Below, piece by piece: positions 8,491 through 19,194 of a stretch of DNA of 64,000 nt; position 1 is the first letter of the stretch, and each line of letters opens with the position of its first letter. Origin of the DNA: Pyropia haitanensis (lineage: Eukaryota > Rhodophyta > Bangiophyceae > Bangiales > Bangiaceae); NCBI GenBank assembly GCA_008729055.1, contig SDUX01000002.1, positions 6,611,485 to 6,675,484 on the forward strand, given 5' to 3'. Made by a program: the position numbers and the translations under genes. The notes below the pieces were generated by a model. That model was not told where the DNA came from and did no database searches. It was given only the letters and a program-made list of their open reading frames with translations.

Positions 8491-11400
8491 TTATGGCGCG
8501 CGCTTCTTGCCCGGCGGCCCCGTCGGCGGGCGTCCAAAAAAGTCGTCCATAACGCTCTGGTCGGCCTTGCGCTTGGTGCCGCTGCCGCCGCCGCCGCCGG
8601 CCGCCACCCGGTCGGCCGCGCCGGCGGCGGCGCCCGACGGCCGCGGCGACTTGGACGACCGGCCCGCCGTGGAGGCAGACGCGGCAGGGGACGCGCCCTT
8701 GCGCGCGCCGGCGGCGGCGGCGGCAGGGGACGCGCCTTTCCGGCCGGCCGGCCCGGCGGCGGCGCCGCCGCCGCCGCCAGTGGGGGGGGACGCCGACGGC
8801 TTGGTGCGCGACAGCGCCGCGGGGGGGGAGCCGCCCTTGCGTGGCACCGACGCGGCCGCGGCGGGGGGGGAGCCGACCGGTCGTGGCGCCGACGCGGCGG
8901 CCGCGGCGGCGGGTGACTTGCGGGGCGGTGCACCGGCGCCGGCGGGGGGGGGGGGGTGGCCGACGCGCCCGCGCGCGACGGCGGCGACGGGGCGCCCGCC
9001 TTGCGGGGTACCCCGGCGGGGGGAGGCCCGGCCTTGGCTACCCCACCACCGCTCGGCCGGACGTACGGCCCGCTATGCGCGCGGGCGCCGCCAGGACCGC
9101 CGGGCTTGCCGATGGGACCGCCGGCCTTGCCGATGGACCCACCGGCCTTGCCGATGGGCCCGCCGTCCTTGCCGGCGGGACCACCGGTCTTGGTGGCGGG
9201 ACCACCGGCCTTGCCAACGGGACCGCCGGCCTTGCCAACGGGACCGCCGGCCTTGCCAACGGGACCGCCGGCCTTACCGCTGAGACCACCAGCCTTGCCG
9301 ACGGGCCCACCGGCCTTGCCGGTGAGACCGACGCCCCTGACATATGGGCTGGTGGCCTTGGCCCCGCCGGGCGCACCCGCCTTGGCACCCGCCCCGTCGG
9401 CCTTGCCGCCCGCCACCCCAGACGCCTTGGCACCTGCCGGCGCCGCGGCCTTACCCCCCGGCCCCCCAGCAGACCCGCCCTTGCGGGAGCCGCTCGCCCC
9501 TCCCGCACCGTCGCCGCCCCCCCCCGACTTGCGGCGGTTGGCGGCGGCCATGGCGTTCGCGGCGGTAAACGCCGCCACCGCCGCCGCCGCCGCCGCCGCC
9601 TCGTCCGCCTCGCGCTGGATGACGCGGATGAGGAGGTCGACGCGGCGCTTGATCTCCAGCGCGGTGCGGCTCTTGAGGAACCAGTCAAAGCGGAACTGGG
9701 CGGCGCGGCGGGCCTCTAGCCGCACCTCTTCCCACGCGCCATAGCCGAGCTTGGCGGTCATGCAGACGAGCCAGCGATCCTCCTCGGGGACCCACCCCTT
9801 AGAGCCGGCGCCCGCACCAGCGTGGTGGCTGCCGCCGCCGCCGCCACCACCGCCGCCGCCACCCCCCGCCGTCGTCACCTCCAGGTCTGACCACGGGTCT
9901 TCGTACGCGGCCACCTTGTTGGTGAGCGCCAGGTCCAGCTGCCGGCGGCGCTCCAGCTTGGCCTCCCCCTCCTCAATCGACTTAACCAGCCGCGGCCACG
10001 TGTCGAGGGTGGTCGGCCCGCGGCGCCAAAACTCGGCCGCGTACAGCTTCACGTCGGCAGCGGTCTTGGTTGCCCCCACCTCCGCGGCAATCGCCGCGAT
10101 GGCCGTCCGGCCGTGGCGCTCACAGCCGCGGACGAAGCCGTTGAACTCGCGGCGGGTCCAGTTGGCAAAGCCGGAACGAACCAGCTCCTGCTTCTCCGCC
10201 TCCTCCGCGGGCGATAGCAGCGGCTCGCCGAGGGGCGACGGGGGGGTCGGCAGCGGCGGCGCGTCGAGGCCCGCCGACACGGCGGCCGTGGCCGCTTCGG
10301 CCGCCTCGTTGGCCGCCGTCTCGACGCGCTCGTTGTAGGCATCCACAATCGCACGCTCAGCGGCAAACAGCTGCTTTAGCCGCGCCGTGTTGAACAGCTG
10401 GTGGTCATCCAGCTTGGGCACCTTGTACTTGAGCGTCTTGAACTTGGCCCTCGCACGGGACGCGGCCACCTCGGCGGCGCTCATGCCGCCATTGATGCCC
10501 ACGCCAGCCAGCGCATTCTCATCGTACGTGCGGACGCGGGAGCGCTTGCCCACGTCGAGGAAGAAGTGATCGCCCGCGCCGCCGGCCCCGCCGCCGGCCC
10601 CGGCACCCGGCGCGTAGTTTTCGCCCTGGAAGTTGTACACAGAGCCGGTGCCGCCCGGCGCGGTGCGGCCGTCGAGCGTCAGGTCCAGCAGGCTGAGGTT
10701 GCCCGTCTCCGCCGCCGCCGCCGCCCGTTTCGACAGGTCGTCGTTGAGCTCCTTTGTCTTTCTCTGTCCGCGCGCGAGGATGGCGTCGAGGTCCTCGTCC
10801 TCAAACTCGCCCGCCTTGGCCGAGAAGAACTTGTCCGCCCCGCACCGCACCATGTCCAGCAGCTCCTCCTTGTTGACGTTCTTGGACGTTGCGAGTCGGC
10901 CCTGCTGGATGACCAGCGAGTCAAGCCGGAGCTTCTCCATGGCCTTGCGGAGGATCCGCTCCTCCACAGAGTCCCGGGTGACGAGCCGGAGGACCGTCAC
11001 GGGCTTCTTCTGGCCAATCCGGTGAGCACGGTCCATGGCTTGGAGGTCCATCTGCGGGTTCCAGTCCGAGTCAAAGATGATGACCGTGTCGGCGGTGGCG
11101 AGGTTGATGCCCAGACCCCCCGCCCGCGTGGACAGCAGAAAGATGAACTTCTCGCTGCCTGGGCGGTTGAAGTCGGCAATCTGCTGGTCCCGCGACTCCC
11201 CGTCCGTGCCCCCGTCGATACGGCAGTAGGGGTAGTTGCGCAGGCTCTCGTGGCAATAGTCCTCTAACACGTCCAGCACGCGCGTCATCTGCGAAAAGAT
11301 CAACACCCGGTGACCGTCGGCGCGGAGCCGCGGGAGCAGCTTGTCGAGCAGTGATAGCTTGGAGCAGTTGGTGATGAGGTGATCCCCGTACGGGTCCAGG

Positions 11401-13711
11401 GAGCGGTCCTCCTGGCCTTCAAACAGGTACGGGTGCTGACACACCTTGCGCAGCTGCATGACCAGGTTCAACAACCGCACCCGGTCGCCACCCTTGCCAT
11501 TGATGGCCGTAACGTCTTTCCGCAGCAGATTGCGGTACAGGTCCAGCTGCATGGGGGTCAGCCAGGTGAAGAGGACTGTCTCGGTCTTTGGTGGGAGGGA
11601 GGTCTCCACCTCGGCCTTGTGCCGTCGGATGAGGAAGGGGCGGAGGACAGCGTGCAGTTGGCTGACAATCTCCGTCTTGGCTTTCGCCTTCTCCGCCGCC
11701 TCAGCCGTGTCCACCGCAGCACCGTCATCACCGCCGTCGCCACCGGCACTCGCCGCCGCGGCAACCGCGCCCGCCGCCGCCCCGTCGTGCTCCTCCACCA
11801 CCGAGAACCACGACTCAAAGTCGTCGCTCGACGAAAAGACGTCGGGCAGCAGGAAGTTGAGCAGCGCCCACAGCTCCTTGAGGTTGTTCTGCAGCGGCGT
11901 GCCGGTCACCAGCAGGCGGGCCTGGGTCTCAAACAGGCGCACCACCTGCGACAGCAGCGACGCCTCGTTCTTAATCCGGTGCGCCTCGTCAATGACGAGG
12001 TAGCGCCACGCAAACTTGGAGAGGAACGACTTCTCCTTGGTCACCATCTCGTAGCTGGTGACGCACACGTCAAAGCGGCCAAAGACGAGCTCCTCGTTCA
12101 TCTGCTGACGGCGGGCCTCCTGGTCACCATGGAAGCGGACGGGCCGGATGTCGGGGCACCAGCGGGCAAACTCGTTCATCCAGTTGCCCAGGGTGGACTT
12201 GGGCACAATCACCAGGTGGGGGCCCGTGATGTTCTTGTACTGGCGAAGGAAGCCCAGCAGCGAGATGGTCTGCAGCGTCTTGCCCTGTGGTGCGGAACCA
12301 GGCAGGGATGACCGGGCGACGGCCAGAGACGAGCACGCAGTGACAAAAGAAGCGAGAAGCAGCACCAATGCGACGGAGCGATGCGTTAGGACAAGCTCCC
12401 AGGCAAGCCAAACGACAAAACAGCACACACGCGCACACGCCCGACAGGGTCCCGTCCAGCCTTCCACCCAGCAGAGGATAGGTCCCCCAAAGCGTGCAAA
12501 CGCCAGTGCGCCGCTGCAAAGCAGCCCACGCAGCTGTCGCACCAGCTGCCCTCCCCCCCCCCATTGCCACCACACCCCAACCTCTGACACACGACCCACG
12601 GAGCATCCCACCCCCCCTCAAGTCACCGTCCCCATTCCCCCCCCTCCCACCGCTTGCAACCCAAACGTACCAGCCCCATCTCGTCAGCCAAGATGCCATT
12701 GACGCCCCGCTCAAACAGGCTGATCAAAAAGTTGAGGCCCTCGAGCTGGTACGGCCGCATCTCGCCCTTGATGTTGGCCGGCTGCACGGCCAGGCGGGTG
12801 GTGGGCGGCAGCTCCGCCTCCTCCGTCCGCAGCAGCTGTGCGTCCTCCTCCTTTTCCGTCAGCCGTCGCCGCTTAGTCGCCGAGTCGGGCGCATCTTTGG
12901 CGGCGGCGGCGGCTTTCTTGGCCGCGGCCGCCGCCACCGCAGCCGCCGCAGCGCCTGGGGGGGGGGCGACGAGCGGGCGTCGCCGAGGAAGTGGCGGAAG
13001 AGTTTGGACTGGGACAGCAGGTACTTCATGCGGTCGGCTTGGACAGCCGCCTGCGGTGGGTGGGGAAGGCGGAAAGGGCCACAGCCAGGGACACGGGAGG
13101 TATCGAGGGGGATGCCATACAGACAAAAGACGAGGAGGAGGAAGCGAGTCACCCAAAGGGTTCTCCGTCCAGAAAACTCGACGCCACGTCGCGGTGAGTG
13201 AGCAGACCAAGAGAGGCCACGCACAGCAGCAGCGGGCGGCAAGGCCAGGGCGGCGCCTGTGCCGCACCCCCCCATCCCCCCCCACCCGCGGTTGCGGTGA
13301 ACACGGGCCCACAACCGCACGCCCACCAACCCCCTACCCCCCTGTAGCGCCCCTGTCTGGGCAACTCCCGCCCCTCCCCGCTCCCTCCCGCCCCGCCCCG
13401 CCCCGCCATCGGAGCGACGCGCTGCCCACCGACACCGCCCCCCCCCCCCTCTCCACCACCAGTTCCAGGCCGAGCCCCCGCCGCAGCCCCAACTCCACCA
13501 TCCCCGCACGCGCCAGCAGCCCCACCCGCCGCCGCCGCCGCCGCCGCCGCCGCCTCACCCACAGCCCCCTCCCGTCCCCCCGCCCACCCCGTCCCCCCTC
13601 CGTCCCCTTCCTTACCTTTTCCGCAATCACCGACGCGTTTGACGCGGCCAGCGCGGCCTCGTGGGTGCCCTTTGGGCCCTTGCCCCGCCCGCCCCCCGCC
13701 GGGGGCGCCAT
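8491..13711 (-). CDS. ISWI-type SNF2 chromatin-remodelling ATPase (3 exons, 2 frame breaks)
   Basis: ATP-dependent nucleosome-sliding enzyme of the nucleus. Exon 1 13616-13711 (32 codons from ATG 13711), exon 2 12671-13050, exon 3 8491-12284; both introns are GT-AG, phase 0. Exon 2 carries the AutoN-like [14 protein letters not shown] segment and the start of the helicase ([22 protein letters not shown]); exon 3 continues [12 protein letters not shown], the DEAH box ([11 protein letters not shown]), [13 protein letters not shown], the C-lobe ([19 protein letters not shown]), then HAND (LDDHQLFN), SANT ([14 protein letters not shown]) and SLIDE ([12 protein letters not shown]) domains. A tail of about 12 seven-residue GGPxGKA units follows, then a Ser/Pro/Lys tail ending with the PIP-box-like QSVMDDFF. 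Frame breaks: G10 at 12957-12966 in exon 2 and G13 at 8944-8956 in exon 3; each exon is one base short of a multiple of three. HAND-SANT-SLIDE order makes ISWI rather than CHD or SWI2/SNF2. Confidence 0.93.
9100..9336 (-). repeat. 21-bp tandem repeat encoding GGPxGKA heptads
   Basis: About eleven to twelve units of 21 bp, each encoding a seven-residue Gly-Gly-Pro-x-Gly-Lys-Ala type repeat, lie in the ISWI tail after the SLIDE domain. Several central units are identical, so array length is probably variable. The repeated lysines make a basic, disordered arm that could bind DNA (inference). Confidence 0.8.
12285..12670 (-). other. ISWI intron 2
   Basis: A 386-bp phase-0 intron with donor CTG|GTACGT and acceptor CACAG|GGC. 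It sits inside the P-loop coding sequence, between DEMGL and GKT. Confidence 0.88.
13051..13615 (-). other. ISWI intron 1
   Basis: A 565-bp phase-0 intron with donor AAAAG|GTAAGG and acceptor ACCGCAG|GCGG. Very GC-rich, with pyrimidine runs in the sense strand. Confidence 0.82.
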
Positions 13712-15243
13712 GCCGCCGCCGCACCTTCACGGAAGAGCCCCCGCTGCAAGCAAGTCGCCCCTACCCTCCCCCCCCCCAAAAAAAAAAATTGGGAGGAGGA
13801 AGGGGGCAACGGCGGGGGTCAATCCCACCGACGAGAGGTCCAGGTGGCGGCGGTCACGGGTACAGGACGAGAGAAGTACGCTGGGAGGAGGGGGGAAGAG
13901 GAGGGGGGGGAGTGGGGGGCGACACCAGTGTCTCACAGGTGGCGGCAGTGCGGGGTAGCGAGGGAGTGCCGCGACGCAGCGGCGGGATGCCGCGAGCGGA
14001 CGGGGGGCGGAAGAGCGGCTTCCGGAAACGCGCTGGTCAGGCGCAGCCCCGGGCGCGGCGAGGGTGGGAATGGGGGCGGGAGGAGGAAAGGAGGCCAAAG
14101 GGGGTGGCTCGGTCGCGCCGCGACGTTCGGTCGCACCGGTGGGCGCGAGGACCGTGCACAACAGCGGGGCGGCTCAGCGGCGGCGGCACCCCCGGTTGGC
14201 TCGTCGGTCGGCACACGCCGCCACCCCCACTGCCGGCGCCCCTCACGCCCGCGGATGTCCCCGCGTCGCAGACGGCAGTCGACCCCGCGGGGCCACCACG
14301 CACCCACCACGCAGACCACGCCCGTCAATGCCGTCCCGCGGCGCGTTCCCCCTCCCGCGCCTCCCTCGTCCAGCCGGGTGCCCAGTCGCGGCTGCTGCGC
14401 CGCGCCCCCCCCCGCCCGCCCCCGCCCACTCGCGGCCTTTCAAACACTCACGCCCGCGACGGAGGCGTCGGCGACTCGCCGCCGCCCGCCGCCGCGGCCG
14501 CGACGGCGGCCTCGCCAGAGGCGGGTGGCGACCGGAAACCCCATGCGCGACCCCTGATTGGCGCCAACACGCCCGATGACGCTGCGGGCGTTTCCCGCCA
14601 GCGAACCGCGCTTTGCTGCTGGCGGCCGCGGGGGGCGCCACCAACAACGTGTCGTCGCACTGGGGGCCACGTGGTGCACACGAGAGGGAAGACGGGCTGG
14701 GTGGCTGCCGAGGAGGGCACGCCGGCGGCGCCGCCACCACACCCCCACGATCGCGGTCGGGTGGAAGCCGACAGACGATGGCGGACGCGGGCGTGGCGGC
14801 GCTCCCTGCCGTGCCTGCCGTCCGTCGCCCCCACCGCACTTTCCGCTTGACAGTGTGGTGACTATCGCCTCGATAACGGGGGACGAGGCGGGTGTGACCC
14901 GATCGTAGCATCGTAGCACTCCCCCCACTTCTTTATTTTCTCGACCCCCGCGGCCATCGTGACCACGGTGGAGGGCGCGCGTCGGCGGCGGCGGCGGCGC
15001 CGCGGGTAGGTGACGGCGGGCGGCGGGGGGGGGGCAGCGGACCTCGTCCAGGGCCGGCCCGTCGGCGCACCCAGGGGACCACGGACGAGGAGAACAGAAA
15101 GAGGGCGACACGGTCGCTCCCATGGATTGCCTATGCACGCCCCTAGCAGAGACAGCACGCTGGCTGCCCAGAAAACTGAGTGGGGTGGCCGCTGCACCCC
15201 GCGATTGCATCAAGGCTGTCACCCACGGACGGGCACCCCCCCC
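13712..15243. other. Intergenic region between ISWI and the Cys-rich gene
   Basis: Upstream of ISWI and downstream of the next minus-strand gene. C/T-rich stretches in the sense orientation of ISWI occur at about 13785-13800 and 13885-13920. Otherwise low-complexity GC-rich DNA; the many open frames resemble no family and are judged chance. Confidence 0.4.
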
Positions 15244-18200
15244 TCACGCCGCCGCGCAAAAGCCGTACGCGCAGCGCAGGCCGACGTCACACACGGTGTG
15301 CGGCGCGAGGCACGGCTCGGCGGCCTTGGCCACCACCTTGCACAGCTCCGCGCCCGCGTACAGCACGCAGTCCAGCCCCGGCCGGCACGTTGTCGTCATG
15401 TAGTCCCAGCAGTTTTCGCCCGCCCGCAGCGGCACCTTGCACGCTAGGTCCACGCACGCCAGGTCGGCGGCGCACAGCGCGCCCGTGCGGGGCCCGCACG
15501 CCGACCCGACGCCGACGCGCCGCAGGCACTGGCGGCTGAGCGGGTCGCACACGAGCCCGTCGGCGCACACCGTGTCGGCCGCGCCGCACGCCCCCTCTTG
15601 TGGCACCACCGTCGCGCACCGGCTGTTGGTACACGCGTGGCCGGGCGCACACGCGGGGCCTGACGGGCCCGTGCCACAACGTTCGCCCACCGCCGCAGCT
15701 GTCACGCAGACGCCTCTGCTGCACAGCGCGCCCGCCGCACAGACGGTCGCGTTGGCCGCCGAGCAGTCGCCGCCGGCAGGCACCTCGGCCTTGCACATGC
15801 CGTCGGAGCACGACAGCCCAGCTGCACAGGCGGTCGTGCTGTCGTGGCTGCAGTCGCCCCCAGCAGGCACCACCGCCCGGCAGGTCTGGTCCACGCAACG
15901 CAGGTCCCCCGCACACAGGGCGCCCGTGGCGGGGCCGCACGCCGCGCCGGCGGGGGCCTCCATCAAACAAAGGTCGCTGACGTTGTCACAGACGAGCCCG
16001 TCCTGGCAGACCGCGTTGAACGTGGGGCCACACTTCTGCTCCTTGCCCACCACCGCCTGGCACAGCCCGCCAATGCACGACGCGCCGGCCGCGCACCGGT
16101 GGTGCGCCTCGTCCACCCAGCAGCGCTTGCCGACCGGCACAACCACCTCGCACACCCCGTCCACGCACGTCGCGTCGCCGGTGCAGACGGTGGCGTTGGC
16201 CAAGCAGTCGCCGCCGAGCGCCACCTCGGCAACGCAGCGGTTGTCCTTGCACAGCAGGCCCGCGTCGCACGACGCAAAGGGCTCGTCTGCTCCGCAGCGC
16301 CCGCCTGCCGATACAATAGTCTTGCACACCGCCCCATCGCAGGCTGTGCCGCGCGCACACACTGACGCGTTCACCGCCGAGCAATCACCGCCGGCAGCCA
16401 CCGTGGCTTTGCACTTGCCGGCCATGCACGTGAGGCCCGACTCGCACACATGCTGGTCCGAATCCGTGCAGTCGCCACCACCCAACACCTCACGCTTGCA
16501 CATGAAGTTGGAGCACACCAGGTCCCCCGAGCACAACGACCCCGTCGTGGGGCCGCACGCCGCGCCGGCGGGCACCTCCATCAGGCACAGCTGACTCTTG
16601 CTGTCGCACACGAGCCCGGCAGCACACATGGCATTGCTCCCAGCGCCACACGCCTCCTCCTTCGCCGCCATCTTGACGCACTTGTCTCCGTTGCACGACA
16701 GCCCCGCGCGGCAGACGGTGTTGGCCGCCGCGGCACCGCAGCTCCCCCCCGCTGACACCTCACGCTTGCACAAGAAGCTCGAGCACACCAGGTCGCCCGA
16801 GCACAAAGCTCCCGTGGTGGGACCGCACGCCGCGCCAGCGGGGACCTCCATCAGGCACAGCTTGCTCCTGTCGTCGCAGACAAGTCCGGACGCGCACATG
16901 GCATTGCTGCCAGCGCCACACGCCTCCTCCTTCCCAACCGTCTTGACGCACGTGGTGCCGTCACACGACAGCGTACCAGCGCAGACGGTTGCATTGGCCG
17001 CCGAGCAGTCGCCGCCGGCAGGCACCTCGGCCTTGCACATGCCGTCGGAGCACGACAGCCCAGCTGCACAGGCGGTCGTGCTGTCGTGGCTGCAGTCGCC
17101 CCCAGCAGGCACCACCGCCCGGCAGGTCTGGTCCACGCAACGCAGGTCCCCCGCACACAGGGCGCCCGTGGCGGGGCCGCACGCCGCGCCGGCGGGGACC
17201 TCCATCAGGCACAACTCGCTCACCGCGTCACAGACGAGCCCAGACTGGCAGACCGCGTCGCGCCCAGCGCCGCACGCCTCCCCCTTGCCAACTGTCTTGA
17301 CGCACGTGTCGTCGTGGCAGGTCAGTCCCGCGGCGCACGTCGAGCCAGAGCCGCCCGCCCCGCAGCGGCCACCCGCCGGCGAGACGGTCTCGCACACCGT
17401 GCCGTTGCACACCGTGCCGGCGATGCACCTCGTTGCGCCCGCCGCCGCGCAGGCCCCGCCAGCCGCGACCGTCGCCTTGCACTTGCCGTCATGGCATGTC
17501 AGGTCGCCACGGCACTCGGTCGTCATCGTGTCCGCGCAGTCCCCACCGGCCCGAACCTCTGCCTTGCACCTAAAGCGGGAGCACATCAGGTCGCCAGCGC
17601 AGACGGCGCCCGTGGTGGGCCCGCACGCCGCGCCGGCGGGGACCTCCACCAGGCACAGCTTGCTGGTCGCGTCACACACGAGGCCGGGCTGGCAAACGGC
17701 ATGGCTATCCGCATCGCACGCCTCCTCCTGTCCCACCGCCTTGACACACGTCCCGCCGTCACACGACAGTGACCCAGCGCACACGGTCGAGTTGGCCGCC
17801 GAGCAGTCACCGCCTGCGGGTACCTCGGTCTTGCACACGCCCTGTGAGCACGTCGAGTCGCTTGAGCACTTTGCGTCCGATGCGCCGGGGCCACAGCGAC
17901 CACCCACCGCCGCCTCCGCCACACAGACGCCACCGCTGCACACCGCGCCCGCCGCACACACGGTCGAGTTTGCCACCGAGCAGTCGCCGCCGACAGGCAA
18001 CTCACGCTTGCACATGAAGTTGGAGCACACCAGGTCCCCCGAGCACAACGACCCCGTCGTGGGGCCGCACGCCGCGCCCGCGGGCACCTCCATCAGGCAC
18101 AGCTGACTCTTGCTGTCGCACACGAGCCCGGCCGCGCACATGGCATTGCTCCCAGCGCCACACGCCTCCTCCTTCGCCGCCATCTTGACGCACTTGTCTC

Positions 18201-19194
18201 CGTTGCACGACAGCCCCGCGCGGCAGACGGTGTTGGCCACCGCAGCACCGCAGCTCCCCCCCGCGGCCACCTCCCGCACGCACACGCCCCCACGGCACGC
18301 CGTGCCCTGCCCACAAGCCCGCGTCGCGCCCGCGCCGCCGCACGCGTCCCCCCCGGCGCCCGCCCGGACGCAGCGCCCCCCGGCGCACGTCAGCCCCGCC
18401 ACGCACACCCGGTGGGCGGCCGCGTCGCAGCGGCCGCCGGCGGCCACCGCCACGACGCACATCCCGCCCACGCACGTCGTGCCAGCGGCGCAGGGGGGCG
18501 GCGCCCGCCCGGCGCCGCTGCCGCTGCCGCTGCCGCTGCCGCCGCCGCTGCCGCCGCCGCCGCCGCCACACCGCCCCCCCAGCACCGCGGGCGCCACGCA
18601 CCGGCGCCCCGCACACACGTTGGGCGGCAGGCAGTAGGCAAAGCGGGCCGCGACGCGGCCGCCGCACCACGCGCCCGCCCACAGCGGCAGCCGGCACCGG
18701 CCGCGCACGCAGTGGAGCCGCTTGGCGCACGTCGCCGGCGACAACGACGGCCGCGACGCGCCACACCGTTGGCCCGCCCACGCCACCTGTACGCACACCC
18801 CGTCGATGCAGCGGGCGCCAACGACGCACCGCGTCGACGGCACCGCGCAGGCGCCGCCAACCGCCACGCCCCGCGCGACGCAGCGACTCCAGTGGCACGC
18901 CAGGCCCCGCCGGCAGACGGCGGCGGCGGCCTTGCCGCACCGGTCGCCGGCGCCCACCACCCGACGACAGACGCCCGCCACGCATGTCAGGCCGGGATTG
19001 CAGTGGGCACCCGACGCGCAGCGGGCGTGGACGCCCGTGCGGAGGGAGGCGCGCAGGGGGTCGCGCTTGTCACTACCGCCACGGGCGGCGGCGGCGGATC
19101 CGTCTGCGGTGACCCGCAGGGGGGCGCCGACGAGCGCCAGCGCCAGCACCGCTGCGGCCAGCAGGGACGCCCAAGGACGACCAGCGCCCGCCAT
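15244..19194 (-). CDS. Secreted protein of about 42 tandem cysteine-rich modules
   Basis: A 1316-residue protein with a clear signal peptide (MAGAGRPW, then a Leu/Ala/Val core to about residue 30, cleavage near VTADG). The rest is about 42 modules of roughly 29 residues, pattern C-x5-C-x3/5-C-x8/9-C, with a typical core like 'TVCAAGLSCNGDKC' followed by 'VPAGGDC'. Four cysteines per module imply an extended disulfide-bonded rod. A variant module carrying GLVCDxxSxLCLMEVPAG recurs about every 3-8 modules, usually followed by AACGPTTG. A Gly/Ser insert lies after module 5. No transmembrane segment or anchor is visible, so it should be secreted, to the wall/matrix or an extracellular compartment. 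The spacing resembles EGF- or Dickkopf-like Cys repeats but I cannot assign a named family. The frame is unbroken. Start chosen because it begins the signal peptide. Confidence 0.85.
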   Translation of the reverse strand: MAGAGRPWASLLAAAVLALALVGAPLRVTADGSAAAARGGSDKRDPLRASLRTGVHARCASGAHCNPGLTCVAGVCRRVVGAGDRCGKAAAAVCRRGLACHWSRCVARGVAVGGACAVPSTRCVVGARCIDGVCVQVAWAGQRCGASRPSLSPATCAKRLHCVRGRCRLPLWAGAWCGGRVAARFAYCLPPNVCAGRRCVAPAVLGGRCGGGGGGSGGGSGSGSGSGAGRAPPPCAAGTTCVGGMCVVAVAAGGRCDAAAHRVCVAGLTCAGGRCVRAGAGGDACGGAGATRACGQGTACRGGVCVREVAAGGSCGAAVANTVCRAGLSCNGDKCVKMAAKEEACGAGSNAMCAAGLVCDSKSQLCLMEVPAGAACGPTTGSLCSGDLVCSNFMCKRELPVGGDCSVANSTVCAAGAVCSGGVCVAEAAVGGRCGPGASDAKCSSDSTCSQGVCKTEVPAGGDCSAANSTVCAGSLSCDGGTCVKAVGQEEACDADSHAVCQPGLVCDATSKLCLVEVPAGAACGPTTGAVCAGDLMCSRFRCKAEVRAGGDCADTMTTECRGDLTCHDGKCKATVAAGGACAAAGATRCIAGTVCNGTVCETVSPAGGRCGAGGSGSTCAAGLTCHDDTCVKTVGKGEACGAGRDAVCQSGLVCDAVSELCLMEVPAGAACGPATGALCAGDLRCVDQTCRAVVPAGGDCSHDSTTACAAGLSCSDGMCKAEVPAGGDCSAANATVCAGTLSCDGTTCVKTVGKEEACGAGSNAMCASGLVCDDRSKLCLMEVPAGAACGPTTGALCSGDLVCSSFLCKREVSAGGSCGAAAANTVCRAGLSCNGDKCVKMAAKEEACGAGSNAMCAAGLVCDSKSQLCLMEVPAGAACGPTTGSLCSGDLVCSNFMCKREVLGGGDCTDSDQHVCESGLTCMAGKCKATVAAGGDCSAVNASVCARGTACDGAVCKTIVSAGGRCGADEPFASCDAGLLCKDNRCVAEVALGGDCLANATVCTGDATCVDGVCEVVVPVGKRCWVDEAHHRCAAGASCIGGLCQAVVGKEQKCGPTFNAVCQDGLVCDNVSDLCLMEAPAGAACGPATGALCAGDLRCVDQTCRAVVPAGGDCSHDSTTACAAGLSCSDGMCKAEVPAGGDCSAANATVCAAGALCSRGVCVTAAAVGERCGTGPSGPACAPGHACTNSRCATVVPQEGACGAADTVCADGLVCDPLSRQCLRRVGVGSACGPRTGALCAADLACVDLACKVPLRAGENCWDYMTTTCRPGLDCVLYAGAELCKVVAKAAEPCLAPHTVCDVGLRCAYGFCAAA
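15750..15966 (-). repeat. Near-identical internal block A, copy 1
   Basis: This stretch of the Cys-rich gene is almost base-for-base the same as 16992-17208 (offset 1242 bp, 414 codons). It covers the modules containing RCVDQTC and GLSCSDGMC. Confidence 0.85.
16486..16752 (-). repeat. Near-identical internal block B, copy 1
   Basis: Almost identical to about 18000-18264 (offset 1512 bp, 504 codons); it encodes the modules with CRAGLSCNGDKC, GLVCDSKSQLC and DLVCSNFMC. Confidence 0.85.
16992..17208 (-). repeat. Near-identical internal block A, copy 2
   Basis: Partner of 15750-15966 within the same gene; both copies keep frame. Confidence 0.85.
18000..18264 (-). repeat. Near-identical internal block B, copy 2
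   Basis: Partner of 16486-16752 within the same gene; both copies keep frame. Confidence 0.85.
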
